DNA from: Trema orientale
Lineage: Eukaryota > Streptophyta > Magnoliopsida > Rosales > Cannabaceae
Direction of reading: 5' to 3'
DNA: 64,000 nt
NCBI GenBank assembly: GCA_002914845.1
Contig: JXTC01000094.1
Span: 409,419-473,418, forward strand
A program made the translations under genes and the position numbers. Positions 37,391 to 49,400 of the stretch are shown piece by piece; the first letter of the stretch is position 1; the number at the start of each line of letters is the position of its first letter. The notes below the pieces were generated by a model. That model was given only the letters and a program-made list of their open reading frames with translations, did no database searches and was not told the origin of the DNA.

Positions 37391-37391
37391 N

Positions 37392-38176
37392 TATAAACCG
37401 TTAGATGATAGTGATAATACGATGTGGTAATATATTTCAGGGTGAAGCTACACTTGAATTCTTATTTTGATTCTAGATGAGATCATTTATTCCAAGCCGT
37501 TAGATCATATCGAAACAATCTAGATACATTGAATAATAAAAGCTAATTATGGAGTAAAAAAAGAACTAATTCTACCTAATTAAAGCCCTAATAAAGCGAT
37601 ACAGTAAAAAAAAAGAGTGAAAAAAAAAACGTTTCATCTTCTTCTTAAGACAATGTCTTCCTCTGCATTCGGTTTGGGACTTCTTCTCTATTGATAAAAA
37701 TAAAAATTATAGAAAGAGATCAGATGGTTATGAAGTAGCAATTAGCGGGAAAAAAAAAAAAACTATGGAGAGAGAGGATGCTGACGATAATGATGACATG
37801 CGGTAAAAAAACGTAAAACAGAGATAATGGCTTTAACCATGAAACTGCATTGCACTATTACTTTCTACAGCGATCATAGGGCATTAAAAAAAATGAAAAA
37901 GTCTCTTATATAAATGGGAGAAAAAGAAAATCCCAATTCATCTTTACCTGAAAATTATATATACATGGTAACAAAACTAATGGTTCGATCCCTTAAAGAA
38001 CTGGTTAGATTGGTGGAGAAATTAATTAGTCAAAAAAAAAAAAATTAAGAGAAATAATAGTGTGTTGACAATGCACAATGAATTTTTGCAACCTATGATA
38101 TTTTGAGTTGTCAGATCATAATCCAACTTACATGGGACCAAAAGAGAAGGTCCTATCCTCTCCGTATATTTCATTA
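37392..38176. other. Intergenic, nothing recognised
   Basis: AT-rich sequence with poly(A) runs and no supported coding or element ends. Confidence 0.5.
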
Positions 38177-38741
38177 GTGCAAAAGAATAGTTTTTTTTTA
38201 AAAAATTTTAAAAATAGGATTTAATTAATGACCACTACTTACTACAAAGTTAAAAGAAAATATCACACACACACACTATCAAAGTTTGAACTCCTGACCC
38301 CCAAACTCACACACACATTCCTAAAGCCTTGGACTAATTGAACTAGTCCCAGTTGGCAAGTGCAAAAGAATAGATTTTTTTTTTTATTTAAAGTGGGGCT
38401 TAACTAATGACCACCACTTACTACAAATTTAAAGGAAAATAACACACACACTCTACCAAAATTTGAACCCCTGACTCCTCCAAACTCACACACACAACCC
38501 TCAAATTCTGGACCAACTGAGCTAGCCCCAGTCGGCAAGTGCAAAAGATTAGTTTTTTTTTTTTTTTTTTTTTTTTAAAAAGTGGGGCTTAACTAATGAC
38601 CACCACTTATTACAAAGTTAAAGGAAAATATCACACACACACATTATCAAAGTTTGAACCCTACCCCCTCAAATTCACACACATATTCCTAAAATCTTGG
38701 ACCAACTGAGCTAGTCCAAGTTGACAACTGCAAAAGAATAG
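38177..38741 (-). mobile_element. Array of three tRNA-derived SINEs
   Basis: Three units start at 38177, 38360 and 38539 (period 179-189). On the minus strand each has a Pol III A-box-like TAGCTCAGTTGG or variant, a B-box-like GGTTCAAAT about 50 bases later, a body with GTAGTAAGTGGTGGTCATTA, and an A-rich tail. The 14-base GTGCAAAAGAATAG (one or two changes) stands between and around all units, at 38177, 38360, 38539 and 38728, as a target duplication would. SINEs are noncoding and use LINE enzymes. Confidence 0.75.
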
Positions 38742-38745
38742 TTAG

Positions 38746-39730
38746 TACAACTATTAGCAAAAAGCAGGGCGAGAATTAAACATACAGACGAGTATAATTA
38801 AGAACTTTTATTGGGTTATACTTTAAAATGTAGGCGATTCTAGAGTGGGGAAGATCAAAACTTCCTCGGTGAAACTGGCCACATAGCAGTGGGGCCCACA
38901 TACGTGGACCACTTTCGAGAAACGCAACCTGCCTAAATGGTAAGCAAAAGTGCCGTGAGCCACGCGCACACACAAACACACTAAATTTTGAATTTGGTCC
39001 ATAAATGATAAATTAACTATATTCGGCAATTTAGTCAATTACCTCTTTATTTCCCCTTGGTCTCTAAATTCGAGTCTATACTACGCTATTTTTTTTCTTT
39101 CTATCCTCCAAATTGATTTTGCTAACGACAAAATAAAGTATGGTCCTTCAAAATGTTGTTGATTGATGATGACAAAATAAAATGTTCGGAATAATTTAAT
39201 CGATAATACATTTTGCTTAATCTTGCTTCTTAATTGGAATTTGACGCAAAAACTCTATACATTAATCTTTACTGCGGTCGAGAATCCAAAAATTTGAATA
39301 ACTACATGTCTAGTTTATTTGACGAGGAGTATATCAGGTTGTACAGATTTTTCTTCTTGTATACCTTTTTTTTCCCCCCTTCTTTTGAAACCTTTCTTCT
39401 TGTATACTTAGTAATGTTTAATTGTTTAAAAATTTGTAAAATACGCTCTTTCCAGAATGGTTCTCAGTGCCAATATTGATTGAATGGTGTCGATGCTTGT
39501 TGTCTTTAATTATTTGTTTTTGGCATTAAATCCTTATATACATATAAATTGGGTTTTGTAGTGTAGATTTTTTTTTTTTTTATAGTTTCCTTTTAGTCCC
39601 CGCTACCTTTTACATTTCACCCTTTTAATGAACTTTTTCAAAATCTGGTTCTGTTGTGTGTATTTTTTTAAAAAAAATAAATGATTTGTTATGTGTAATT
39701 CTATTGGATATACGAAGATGCTTATAATTT
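38746..39730. other. Intergenic, nothing recognised
   Basis: The minus-strand ORFs at 38776-39038 have no family signal and overlap one another in different frames. The rest is T-rich. Confidence 0.5.
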
Positions 39731-39734
39731 TTTT

Positions 39735-39850
39735 TTTCTTTTTTTTTTGTAGTAGTATGAATTCGAACTTCGAATCCTCCATGTTGAGAGGTGAGAGGAG
39801 GTATGAGTACTACTAGGCTAAGCCAATAAGCCTCTGACCACACTAATAAT
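39735..39850 (-). mobile_element. Possible single SINE
   Basis: On the minus strand: a GGCTTAGCCTAGTAGTA stretch that could be an A box, GGATTCGAAGTTCGAATTC that resembles a B box, then a short body and an A-rich tail (T-run at 39728-39749 on the plus strand). No clear target duplication. Different from the 38177 family. Confidence 0.4.
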
Positions 39851-41193
39851 ACTTTTAGGCTATGTCTTTAAAGAGTAAAGAAAATAGAAAGGAAGAAGAA
39901 ATTAGGAGGAAAATAACATGCGTAGGATAGATAAGAATATATTTTTCTTCTATCGTTATTTAGTATGTAGAGAGCAAAGAAAATTAATTTGCTTTAAAAT
40001 GATTATTTTATCCTCAATATAATAACTTTAAAGATTAGTATGTAAGAATAATCTAGTAAATTCACTTTTTTTATTAGCTAAAGTTATTTCCTTCCACTTG
40101 TTTCTCTAATTTAGAGGGAAAATATTTTATGAGCCTTACCCTATTTCTTTTCCTTCCTTTTTCTCTTCTATTTTCTCTTCCTCTTCTTTTTTCTTCCTAT
40201 CAAATAACGAATTTTTCTATTTTGTCTCTTTTTTTCCTTTCAACCCTTTCTATTTTTCCTTTCTCTTTCCTACCAAATATATTTGTCTAATATTGTAAAA
40301 GTTTTGACTTCCTCCATTCTAGACTCGCCCTAAAATATTTAGGAAAAAGCTATTATAGGACCTTGCGTACCGTCTAGTTTTTTCCAAGAGAGTACTACTA
40401 TTTATCACAAGTCGTATGCTTATCGTGGCATGCGGCCTCTTGTGATAAGTAAATTGTCACATCTATTAGGGCCCACACACAAAAGTAAAAGACTAGCATT
40501 CAGTCACATAACTTGAGTTGGACTCGTGACTCGTGATAAAAAGTTTTATTCTTTTTCCAAAGGACTCAAATGAATCTAATAGCTATGGGTTCTAAAATAT
40601 AGTATAACAAAAGGTAAGGTGAGACTTATTAGATATTCTTTCTCCCTAAGTGGAACTGAATAAGAAACTAAAAGGTCTTTTTTTTATTGTTATTTTTTAG
40701 AGTCTTAATATCTAAGATGCAAATTTGGAGTTTTTTCTTTTCCTTTACCAGGTCTAAGACCTACAAGGCCACGTCTTCAAGATGAGGTGAAGATTTTTTT
40801 TCCCTTTTTTTTGGTGTCATTTTCCGGAGAGAAAAAAAAATAGATGGAAGCATTCATATAATTTGGATCAATGATTATCAACTCAAAAGAAGATTCATGC
40901 CGATTCTTATTTTTTTGACATAGTAGAAATTATGTCTAGAAGATGGAGAAATATTGTCTTGTTAATTTGATGTGGGTATTTAAAAAGCAAATCAAGAGAA
41001 ATAACCCCTTTTGCTTTTCAATTATGTTCTTCTTCTTTTGATTTGGCGATTACTCTAAAACATTTCAATGCTCAGATCTGAATAGTTCTTTTCTTCATTT
41101 TTTTTTTCATAGGTGAATGAACTTAAAATTTGAGACTTAAACTGGAGAAAAAAAGAGTAATATAAAGTGATGAAAAAGAGAGAGACAAAGAAA
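39851..41193. other. Intergenic, nothing recognised
   Basis: Pyrimidine-rich stretches (40140-40270) and AT-rich DNA. No supported gene. Confidence 0.5.
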
Positions 41194-41198
41194 GAAAA

Positions 41199-43299
41199 TG
41201 TATTAAAATTTAAGGGGCAAAATAGTCTTTTGACCATAAAAAAAAAGTCAGATTATACATTTTCCTCTCTCTCTCCCCGTCAAACTCTCTCTCTCTCTCT
41301 CTCTCTACGANGGGGGTCCCGCGCCGCCTGTCGCCAGCCGCCACCGGTCGACAGTTCACCGGAAAAAGCCGTTAATGGCGTTTTGAAGCTTTTCGATTTT
41401 TTTCGTTACCGGCGAAGATTCCGGCGTCCATTCGACTCCAAACTAGTTCCGTTAGATTCGTCTCGATGCCAGCTTTCATTTCCGACCATCCACGACCGTT
41501 AAGTCGGCTCCGGTGAGAAGTTGGTTACTGTAGCAATTTTTTTATTATTTTATTACAGTGGTATTTTTGTAATTATTTACAATCTAGCTTATTTTTCTGA
41601 GAAAATTATACCACGTGATAGAGGAGATTGAAACAAGAAAACTCTTAGTCTTGAAGTGTAAAAACAGTAACCAGAAGAGCGTTAATTTTCGAAACGAAAA
41701 GATGTGGCATTTTTCTAATTATTTTCTAAAAGTGATATTTTTGTTATTTTCGGATTTTTGAGCCCATTTGATGCTCGGGACTTCGAAACTGAGTTCTGAC
41801 TTCAGTGAGGTCGAGACATGAATTTTGATATAAAATACCACTATGTTTTGTTGTGAAACGAAAATTGAAATTTCATGGCATAAATTGCACCGTTTTGCGT
41901 GCCACTGGTCCGGTGTAGACCCGGACCCGAATTTGGCAAATTATATGTCTAACTCAACGTTTTTGGGTACTCTGAATTCAGTGGTGACCTCCATTTCGTA
42001 ATTTGACGCTTCGTTTGGAAAGTCACCCCTCAAAGTGAGCTTACGGGATCCCGAAACGACCCTCCGAGCGACCGGGTGACCAACGGGAGAATCTACGAGC
42101 GCCAATAGCTTAGTCTAGCTATCTAGGCGAGGTAGGGGTTAAATTACCAAGTTTTCAATTTATTTTGTTTTAAATTATGCATTATGACCTATTTCTTGAA
42201 ATTATCGATTTTCATGGATTTTAATGATTTTAATGGATATTTGATGAACTTGTGAATTGTTGAGATACATTGGATTGTTCTAGGATTGGTTGTATGTTTT
42301 TTTTATGCAGTTTTAAAATTTTGGTTTTGGGAAAATATAGCCGTTATGCTGCCCAATTTTCTTTAAATCCCAGAATAATACCAAATGAGCTTTAAAGCAT
42401 GATTTCTTGATATACTTGACGCATGGTTATTACATACTCAGTGAAATATTGTACCTACCATAGGATTACACACTTGAGTTCTATTTTAGCATCATGGTAT
42501 TTTAGATCGCTGGCGAGTTGCTGTAGTGCTAGGTGAGAGACCTAGGCCCCTGCATAGGAGTTACTGACACACCTCCGGGTAGTGTCAGGATGCTGGGTAC
42601 CTCTGTTCAAGAGGTATTACAGGACCGTGATGAGAGGATGGGAGCTCATATATATATACTTATACTTGGTTGATTTATGATATGTACAACATGATTATGA
42701 ACATGGTGACTTTGGTTTTGATTTTGATTTTGAATATATGAACTCTTGATCAATTGCAAACTTGTCTTATAACCGGATTTTGGGAAGGTACTAACCATGC
42801 AGGTTTCAAAAGTTGCATTCATATTAAAAACGTAATTGAATTCCTACTGAGCATGTAAATGCTTACCCCCTTATCTTTCCCCTCTCAAGTGGTGTACAAT
42901 GTGACTTGGACAACTCCGGAGCGGAGTGACTAGGACTGGAAGATTGTTCTAGTTTAGTAGTTGATAACTACTTAATGACTCATTTTGGAATTGTAATAAC
43001 ATTTAAGGCTCATACTTTAGATTTAGCCTGTATTATCTATTATGCCTACTTGTGATGACAATGGTGATGCATATGTATGTTTTATTACTATTATTAACAG
43101 TCTATATCTAGTGGTGATCACAAACTGTAGGAATTTACAATTTGAACTATTTTTGTAAACTTTTACAGAAGCTGTCATTTTTCGACTAGCTGTCGTTTTT
43201 CTGAAAAATTGAAGTTTCTAAAAATTTTCTAAAACAAATTATAAATTTCCACATGTGAAATTCCTCTTCTGCCACCGGCCCGGAGTTTGAGTCGTGACA
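41199..43299 (+). mobile_element. Probable solo LTR with GAAAA target duplication
   Basis: The right end GAGTCGTGACA at 43289-43299 resembles that of the 15247 solo LTR. GAAAA follows (43300-43304), and the same GAAAA precedes TGTATTAAAA at 41194-41198. The interior is GC-richer, with a CT microsatellite (41267-41306), a block ending AGGCGAGGTAGGGG at 42137, and a region at 42500-42640 with short repeated AGGAGTTACTGACAC-like words. No gag-pol. The left border rests on a 5-base match in A-rich DNA and is less certain than the right. Confidence 0.55.
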
Positions 43300-43319
43300 G
43301 AAAACCATCTCACATTTGT

Positions 43320-43355
<36 letters not shown>

Positions 43356-43840
43356 CCCCAAAATTTTTTTTTTTTTTTTTTGTATTGATGCACTGTTCAA
43401 AATGGAGGAAAATACCTGATATGCATATAAGACCATTGGATTTGGCTTTCCTTTTCAAGCTTCTTGGTTTGCAACAATTGAGGCTCATTCTCCTTTGAGG
43501 AGCTAAATACGAATTTCAAAGAAAAAAAAAAAACGAAATGAGATGAAAGATAGTGTGCCGTACTTAAAAAGTTCAATATACTTCCCATACAATATCAGAC
43601 GTACAATTCTGATCTGACGGCCTATTAAAATGCCCCTACCCAAACGTGGGGGTAAAGGACAGGATCCTACAATAGCCATGCCCATAAAAACTATTGTACT
43701 TTAAACTTTTTGCATAAAAATAAGCAAATTTTAAAAATTCAATTTTTTTTGAGTGAATAAAATTCGTAAATTTATTCATATACAAATCACAGCATGATTT
43801 TGAAAAATATGTACCTGTATATAAATAGGGCGCGTCTGCA

Positions 43841-44030
43841 GTAGGGGTGCCCCTACGTAGGGCCCTGTCTATTCACCGTTGGATGGGAATCTGTATATAA
43901 ATAGGGCCCTGTCTATTCACCGTTGGATGGGAATCTGTATATAAATAGATTCTTCACAGATTCTCGTTATTCCCCACAAATTCCCATCCAACGATAATTA
44001 AGGTATGACCCTACATAGAGACGCCCCTAC
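43841..44030. mobile_element. MITE with internal 44-base duplication
   Basis: The left arm has GTAGGGGTGCCCCTACGTAGGG and CGTTGGATGGGAAT. The right arm carries the same words reversed (ATTCCCATCCAACG, CCCTACATAGAGACGCCCCTAC). In the left arm, GGGCCCTGTCTATTCACC...TATATAAATA occurs twice (43860-43903 and 43904-43947). A fragment with related ends lies at 43618-43690. Confidence 0.6.
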
Positions 44031-44039
44031 CATAGCCAT

Positions 44040-44330
44040 CCCCATATAAATATGTTACCAAAAGTTACAATTTTCTATAAATGTAAATTGAGCATAAAAC
44101 GTTACAGCAATATGATTACTTTAGATGAAATAATTTGGGAAACGTTTTATTGAATTTCCTTCAAGGTCAATACGTACAACTCATGATCCTTAAGAAAGAA
44201 AAAAAAAACCTGATGAACGCCTGCACGTGGACTATTTTACCCCAGTTCTAGAAGCTTTTTCCTGCTGCTTTCCATTTAAACACATAGCTTGACGAGTTTT
44301 ACTTAATCCAGAAAAATTCTTTCGAAAAAA
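44040..44330 (+). promoter_or_regulatory. Extra copy of PDR promoter module A, 2.2 kb upstream of gene 2
   Basis: It contains AATGTAAATTGAGC (44078), TTGAATTTCCTT (44151), a G-box CACGTG at 44224-44229, CCCCAGTTCTAGAAGCTTTTTCC (44241) and AACACATAGCTTGACGAG. The same order recurs at 45840-46090 directly before gene 2, so this is a duplicated, probably redundant, copy. Confidence 0.6.
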
Positions 44331-44835
44331 GAAAAAACAAATCATATATGTACGAGCCTCTTTATCCCACCTCAAGAAGGTTCTTTTTTCTTTTTTTTTT
44401 TTTTTTAAAAAAGGATTGCTTTTCATATTTTTTTTTCGAAAGAAATATTTTCATTAAACTTATATAAATGTTATAACAAAAAATCAAATTACATAACTTT
44501 TTGTAATAAAAATTAAGAAATCGATTCATAAACTTGAAAAAAATAAAAATTCAATGATCTCAAAGTATAGCGATATTTGCCAAGGATCTTGGAGAAAAAA
44601 AAACCCATGAATTATGTATTAGAGATCTTCAATAACTTATTACTAGAGAGTTTAACAAAGAGTGTACTAGCATTATCCTTTTCCATATATAAACATATAG
44701 CATGACTTTCCCCACGTTAGAGTTTTCAGAATCTTCTATAAATGTAAATACACAAAAGGATACAGTATATATGGAAAGTCGTGGATGATTTGGGGGTATA
44801 TATATATATATATATATATATGGGCACTAATTCAG

Positions 44836-45050
44836 TAGGTATTTTTTTTTTTACCTATGCATAGATATCAATTGGGTCAATGAAAAAATTTTTTGTATAT
44901 TTTTTTTATTAATAAATAGAGAGAGAAAAAGCATTAATGATGCACGTCTTTTCATGTATCTCATTTTAGCCGTTAGATCATTGTTAGATGATGATCCAAC
45001 GGCTAGAAAAAAAATACCTACACATAAGTAAAAAAAAAAAAAAACCTCCC
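44836..45050. mobile_element. Short MITE-like inverted repeat
   Basis: The left end GTAGGTATTTTTTTTTT with TTACCTATGCATAG, and the reversed right end TTACTTATGTGTAGGTATTT, form inverted repeats of roughly 30 bases. Inside lies a CCGTTAGATCATTG...GATCCAACGGCTAG hairpin. Target duplication not resolved. Confidence 0.4.
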
Positions 45051-45983
45051 AGATTGGCAACCTATATATATATATATATATATTTTTGGCATTATGCTTC
45101 TTTTCTGAAGACGAACTATGAATCTGATCGACCTGTTAGGTTGTAATTTAGGAGGACAACTTATATACTATAGTCAACAGTGTAACCTCCTACGTACCAA
45201 TATTTATTTATTTTTATTAAAATTTTTTTAATGAAATAATCTTTTCCTTTATAACCTGCTACGTACTTAGACTTTATCACCCACCTGCCCCCGCTTTTTT
45301 TTTTTTTTCTTATTTTTTATTTTTGATTCTCCGCTTGGAATATAGATATTGTGTGTTGAATCTTTTATCTTCTATAAACAAGTAGATAATACAATGTAAG
45401 CTAGGGAAATAAACTTGAGTAAGAGTATTTTCGACTAAAATGACATTCTTTGAGTGTTTTAAAAAATGATTTTTCTAGTAATATCACAATATTCTTTGGC
45501 AGATGTCACACAATCTGTGAGACCGTGACTATTGATTTGTCCTAAAAAAATCATAATTTTATGATAATAGATAGCTAGTGTGACCACATCAAACTTTGTA
45601 ACAATACTAGAAAAGTCATTTTTAAAATACTATTAGAAAAGTTATTTTAGTTGAAAATACTACTATCCATATCAAATTTAACATATTTCATTACTGCGTA
45701 AGAGCATAATTAGTAAAACGAATTACGAGAATTAAACGAGTAACAATATAGACTAGTATGATTTGGAATTTTATGAATGTATGTTGAAAATTTTATTAAT
45801 TTTGACAAAAAACAACACAATAAAAAATATGCTAGTAAAAGTTACAATTTTTTTTTTCTGTAAATGAAATAAAACGTTAGATCAAAATGATTTCTGGAGA
45901 AGAATTTCCTTGCCCTAATTTGGGAAAAGTTCTATTGAATTTCCTTACAAGCTAGGTGAATACCTACAACTAATGACTACATG

Positions 45984-46460
45984 CACGTGGTCTATTTTAC
46001 CCCAGTTCTAGAAGCTTTTTCATTTGGCTTTCCTTCCATATAAACATATAGCTATAAAGAGTTTTAATTAACGGCAAAATTCTCGGGGAAAAAGAAAATC
46101 AGAATTTTTTCTTTTCTTTTTTTTTTTTTTCAAAAAGAGGAAATCATAATGTGTTTTTATTTTCTTGAATTTCCCCATTTTGGTTGTAGAAGCCTATTTT
46201 GTTCCACTTCTAGAAGCCTTTTTTTTCATTTTGCTTTCCATAATAAATATACTGCCTTAGAGAGGTTTCAAATAATCCAGCAAAAAAACTCTCATCAAAA
46301 TAAATAAACTTAAACAAAATAAAAAAAAAAAAAGGGTTTTGGTTACTTACACTCTCATTCATTATATATAGGCATGTTGGTTTAGATGGACTCAAAAGCT
46401 ACGACCCTTTGGTAGGAAAAACTTTCTTAGTGACGTAGTAAATCTCCGTTTTGGTTGAAA
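45984..46460 (+). promoter_or_regulatory. Promoter and leader of PDR gene 2
   Basis: G-box CACGTG at 45984-45989, module A CCCCAGTTCTAGAAGC at 46001 with TATAAACATATAGC, then module B CCACTTCTAGAAGCC at 46204 with a weak TATA (TAATAAATAT) at 46241-46250. The module B TATA is less perfect than in gene 1, so the module A TATA (near 46039) may be used instead. Confidence 0.55.
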
Positions 46461-49400
46461 ATGGAGGTGGGCGACATTTACAGAGCCCGTAATAGTTTGC
46501 GAAGTACTAGCTCTTCGCTATGGAGGAGCAACAACATGGAGGCTTTCTCAAAGTCTTCAAGGGAAGAAGACGATGAAGAAGCTCTCAAATGGGCTGCTCT
46601 TGAGAAGCTTCCTACGTATTCTCGCTTGAGAAAAGGCATTCTCACCACCTCCAAAGGAGAACATAGTGAAGTTGATATACACAGTCTTGGTTTTAAAGAA
46701 AGGAAAGACTTGCTTGAGAGGTTGGTTCAGGTTGCTGAAGAAGATAATGAAAGGTTTTTGTTGAAGCTCCGAAATCGTATCGATAGGTACCATGTTTCAT
46801 TTTCTTGTCGTTCTTTCCTTTTTTTTTTTTTTTAATTAAATTTTCTTGGTAGCCAAACAAGGGAGGCTATGCAAATTTTATTTTATTCTATTATTTAATT
46901 TGTGTTTTTGTTGATGGTATATTTTGAAAAAAAATAAAAAAAAAATTCAGGGTTGGACTTGATCTTCCTACAATTGAAGTGAGATATGAGCATGTTAATG
47001 TGGAGGCAGAGGCTCATGAAGGAAGCAGAGCGTTGCCTTCATTCGCTAACTTCTTTATTGATATATTAGAGGTACTTAAGTTTACACTCTTCAATTAATC
47101 TTCATTATGTTTTATAATATCACACTAATATTCTTCTACTAACAATTAATTTTGTTTGTTTGATGAATTTTTAAAGAGTCTTTTGGGTTTTCTGCCAATT
47201 TTTAAAAGCAAAAAGCAACATTTGACCATCCTCAAAGATGTTAGTGGAGTCATAAAGCCAGGAAGGTTAGTCAAATTAAAATTTTGTTTTATTTTATTAA
47301 TTAATCATTATTTTTTTTTTCTTTCTAATCCCATATGTTTATTTGTTTTTCAAATCTAAGTCATATATCTAAATGTTTTTTATTTTTTATTTTTCAAATA
47401 TACCATGGAATTTTTAGGTTGACACTGCTTTTGGGTCCTCCAAGTTCTGGCAAGACTACACTCTTATTGACTTTGGCAGGAAGGCTTGCCTCAGATTTGG
47501 AGGTAAACAACAAAAAATTGAAAAACATGACAATATATAAAAATCAAACTCAATTCCTTATTGGGATTTCAATATCTAGCTTTTAATTTTAATTTTTTTT
47601 TTGCTAAATTAATTTTATTTTAATTAATAATTTGAATTACTTTCGCTCGATTGATTTAAATTCTAACACATGAAAAATAATAAAAATCTTTGCTTCAGTT
47701 TTCTGGGAGGGTAACTTATAACGGGCATGGCATGAATGAGTTTGTACCCCAAAGAACCGCTGCCTACATTAGTCAACATGATGTTCATATTGGAGAAATG
47801 ACCGTAAGAGAAACTCTGTCCTTCTCTGCAAGATGCCAAGGAGTTGGAACACGTTATGGTCAGTTCATTAATTCGTATTTTGCCCCCCAAAAATTAGATT
47901 TTTGTGTTAATAAAGAGCATGATTAAATCCCCCCCCCCCATAAATACATGTATATATATTGGCAGACATGCTTGCTGAATTGTCTAAAAGAGAGAAAGAA
48001 GCTAATATCAAACCTGATCCAGACATTGACGTCTTTATGAAGGTAAGCAACTTTATTTTAACCCAAAAAATGCATAATTGTCACTAATCAATTTGTGTGA
48101 TTAATTTTTGTTGTCTTATTCTACTATAGGCAGTGGCAATAGAAGGCCAAGAGACTAGTGTGGTGACAGACTATATTATAAAGGTGAAATCTTAATTAGA
48201 GTTCTTTAATAAATAATTAGTCAGATTTCATTAAATTGCTTAAGCAATTAAGTCTACATTAATTGCAGATTTTGGGTCTGGAAATGTGTGCTGATACAAT
48301 GGTAGGAGACGAAATGGTTAGGGGTATCTCTGGAGGACAGAGGAAGCGTGTAACAACTGGTATGAGAACAAAGAGGCTAACTTGGCAATGCACATTTTTA
48401 TTTTTTTGTTACTTAGATCTAAAAATGAAAGGAATGACTGATATTTTCTCAACCACAGGTGAGATGCTGGTTGGGCCAGCGGGGGCGCTGTTCATGGATG
48501 AAATTTCTACTGGTTTGGACAGTTCAACTACGTTTCAAATCGTGAACTCGGTCAAGCAATATGTCCACATCTTTAATGGAACTATTGTCATCTCTTTACT
48601 CCAGCCAGCACCCGAGACTTATGACCTTTTTGATGATATAATTCTATTATCAGATGGCCAAATTGTGTATCAGGGTCCTCGTGAAAATGTGCTTGATTTC
48701 TTTGAAGCTATGGGTTTTAAGTGTCCAGAGAGGAAAGGTGTTGCTGACTTTCTTCAGGAGGTAACTTCAAATATAATTACATAATTAACTTGGCTTGTCT
48801 TGTTTATTTTCTTGGCGTTTCTAAAAGAAATTATTACTCACTATGCTGTAATCAATAATGTCATCTCCTGCAATCATAGGTAACATCAAGGAAAGATCAA
48901 GCTCAGTATTGGTCAAGAGGAGACCAAGCTTACAGGTTTGTCACTGTCAAGGAATTCGCCGAGGCATTCCAATCATTCCGTGTGGGACAGAAACTTGGGG
49001 ATCATCTTTCAATTCCATTTGACAAGAGCAAGAACCATCCAGCTGCTTTGACTACCGAAAACTATGGTGTCAAAAAGAAGGAGCTCTTGAAAGCTAGCTT
49101 CTCAAGAGAATACTTGCTCATGCATAGAAACTCCTTTGTTTACATCTTCAAGCTTGTCCAAGTAAGTTTTTTCATCAATGTTTTCAGTTTCAGATTTTTT
49201 TTTCTTCCCTTTTGGTATCTGAATTCAAAGTGTTTGTTTTCCATCTTCAAGCTTGCGATAATGGCGCTGATTGCTACTACACTTTTCCTGAGAACCGAGA
49301 TGCATCGTAATTCTGTAGAAGATGGTGCAATCTACATTGGTGCTTTATTCTTCACTGTGGTGATGATTATGTTCAATGGAATGTCAGAGCTTGGGATGAC

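Noticed and set aside
38520..38540. tRNA gene suggested by the CTCAGTTGG word on the minus strand
   Set aside because: No acceptor stem, anticodon or proper T arm; it is the A-box part of a SINE.
43316..43498. Phenylalanine- and lysine-rich ORFs on both strands
   Set aside because: Produced by a long poly(T) run.
46455..46460. Start of gene 2 two codons earlier
   Set aside because: The codon at 46455 is TTG; the first ATG is at 46461 and aligns with the starts of genes 1 and 3.
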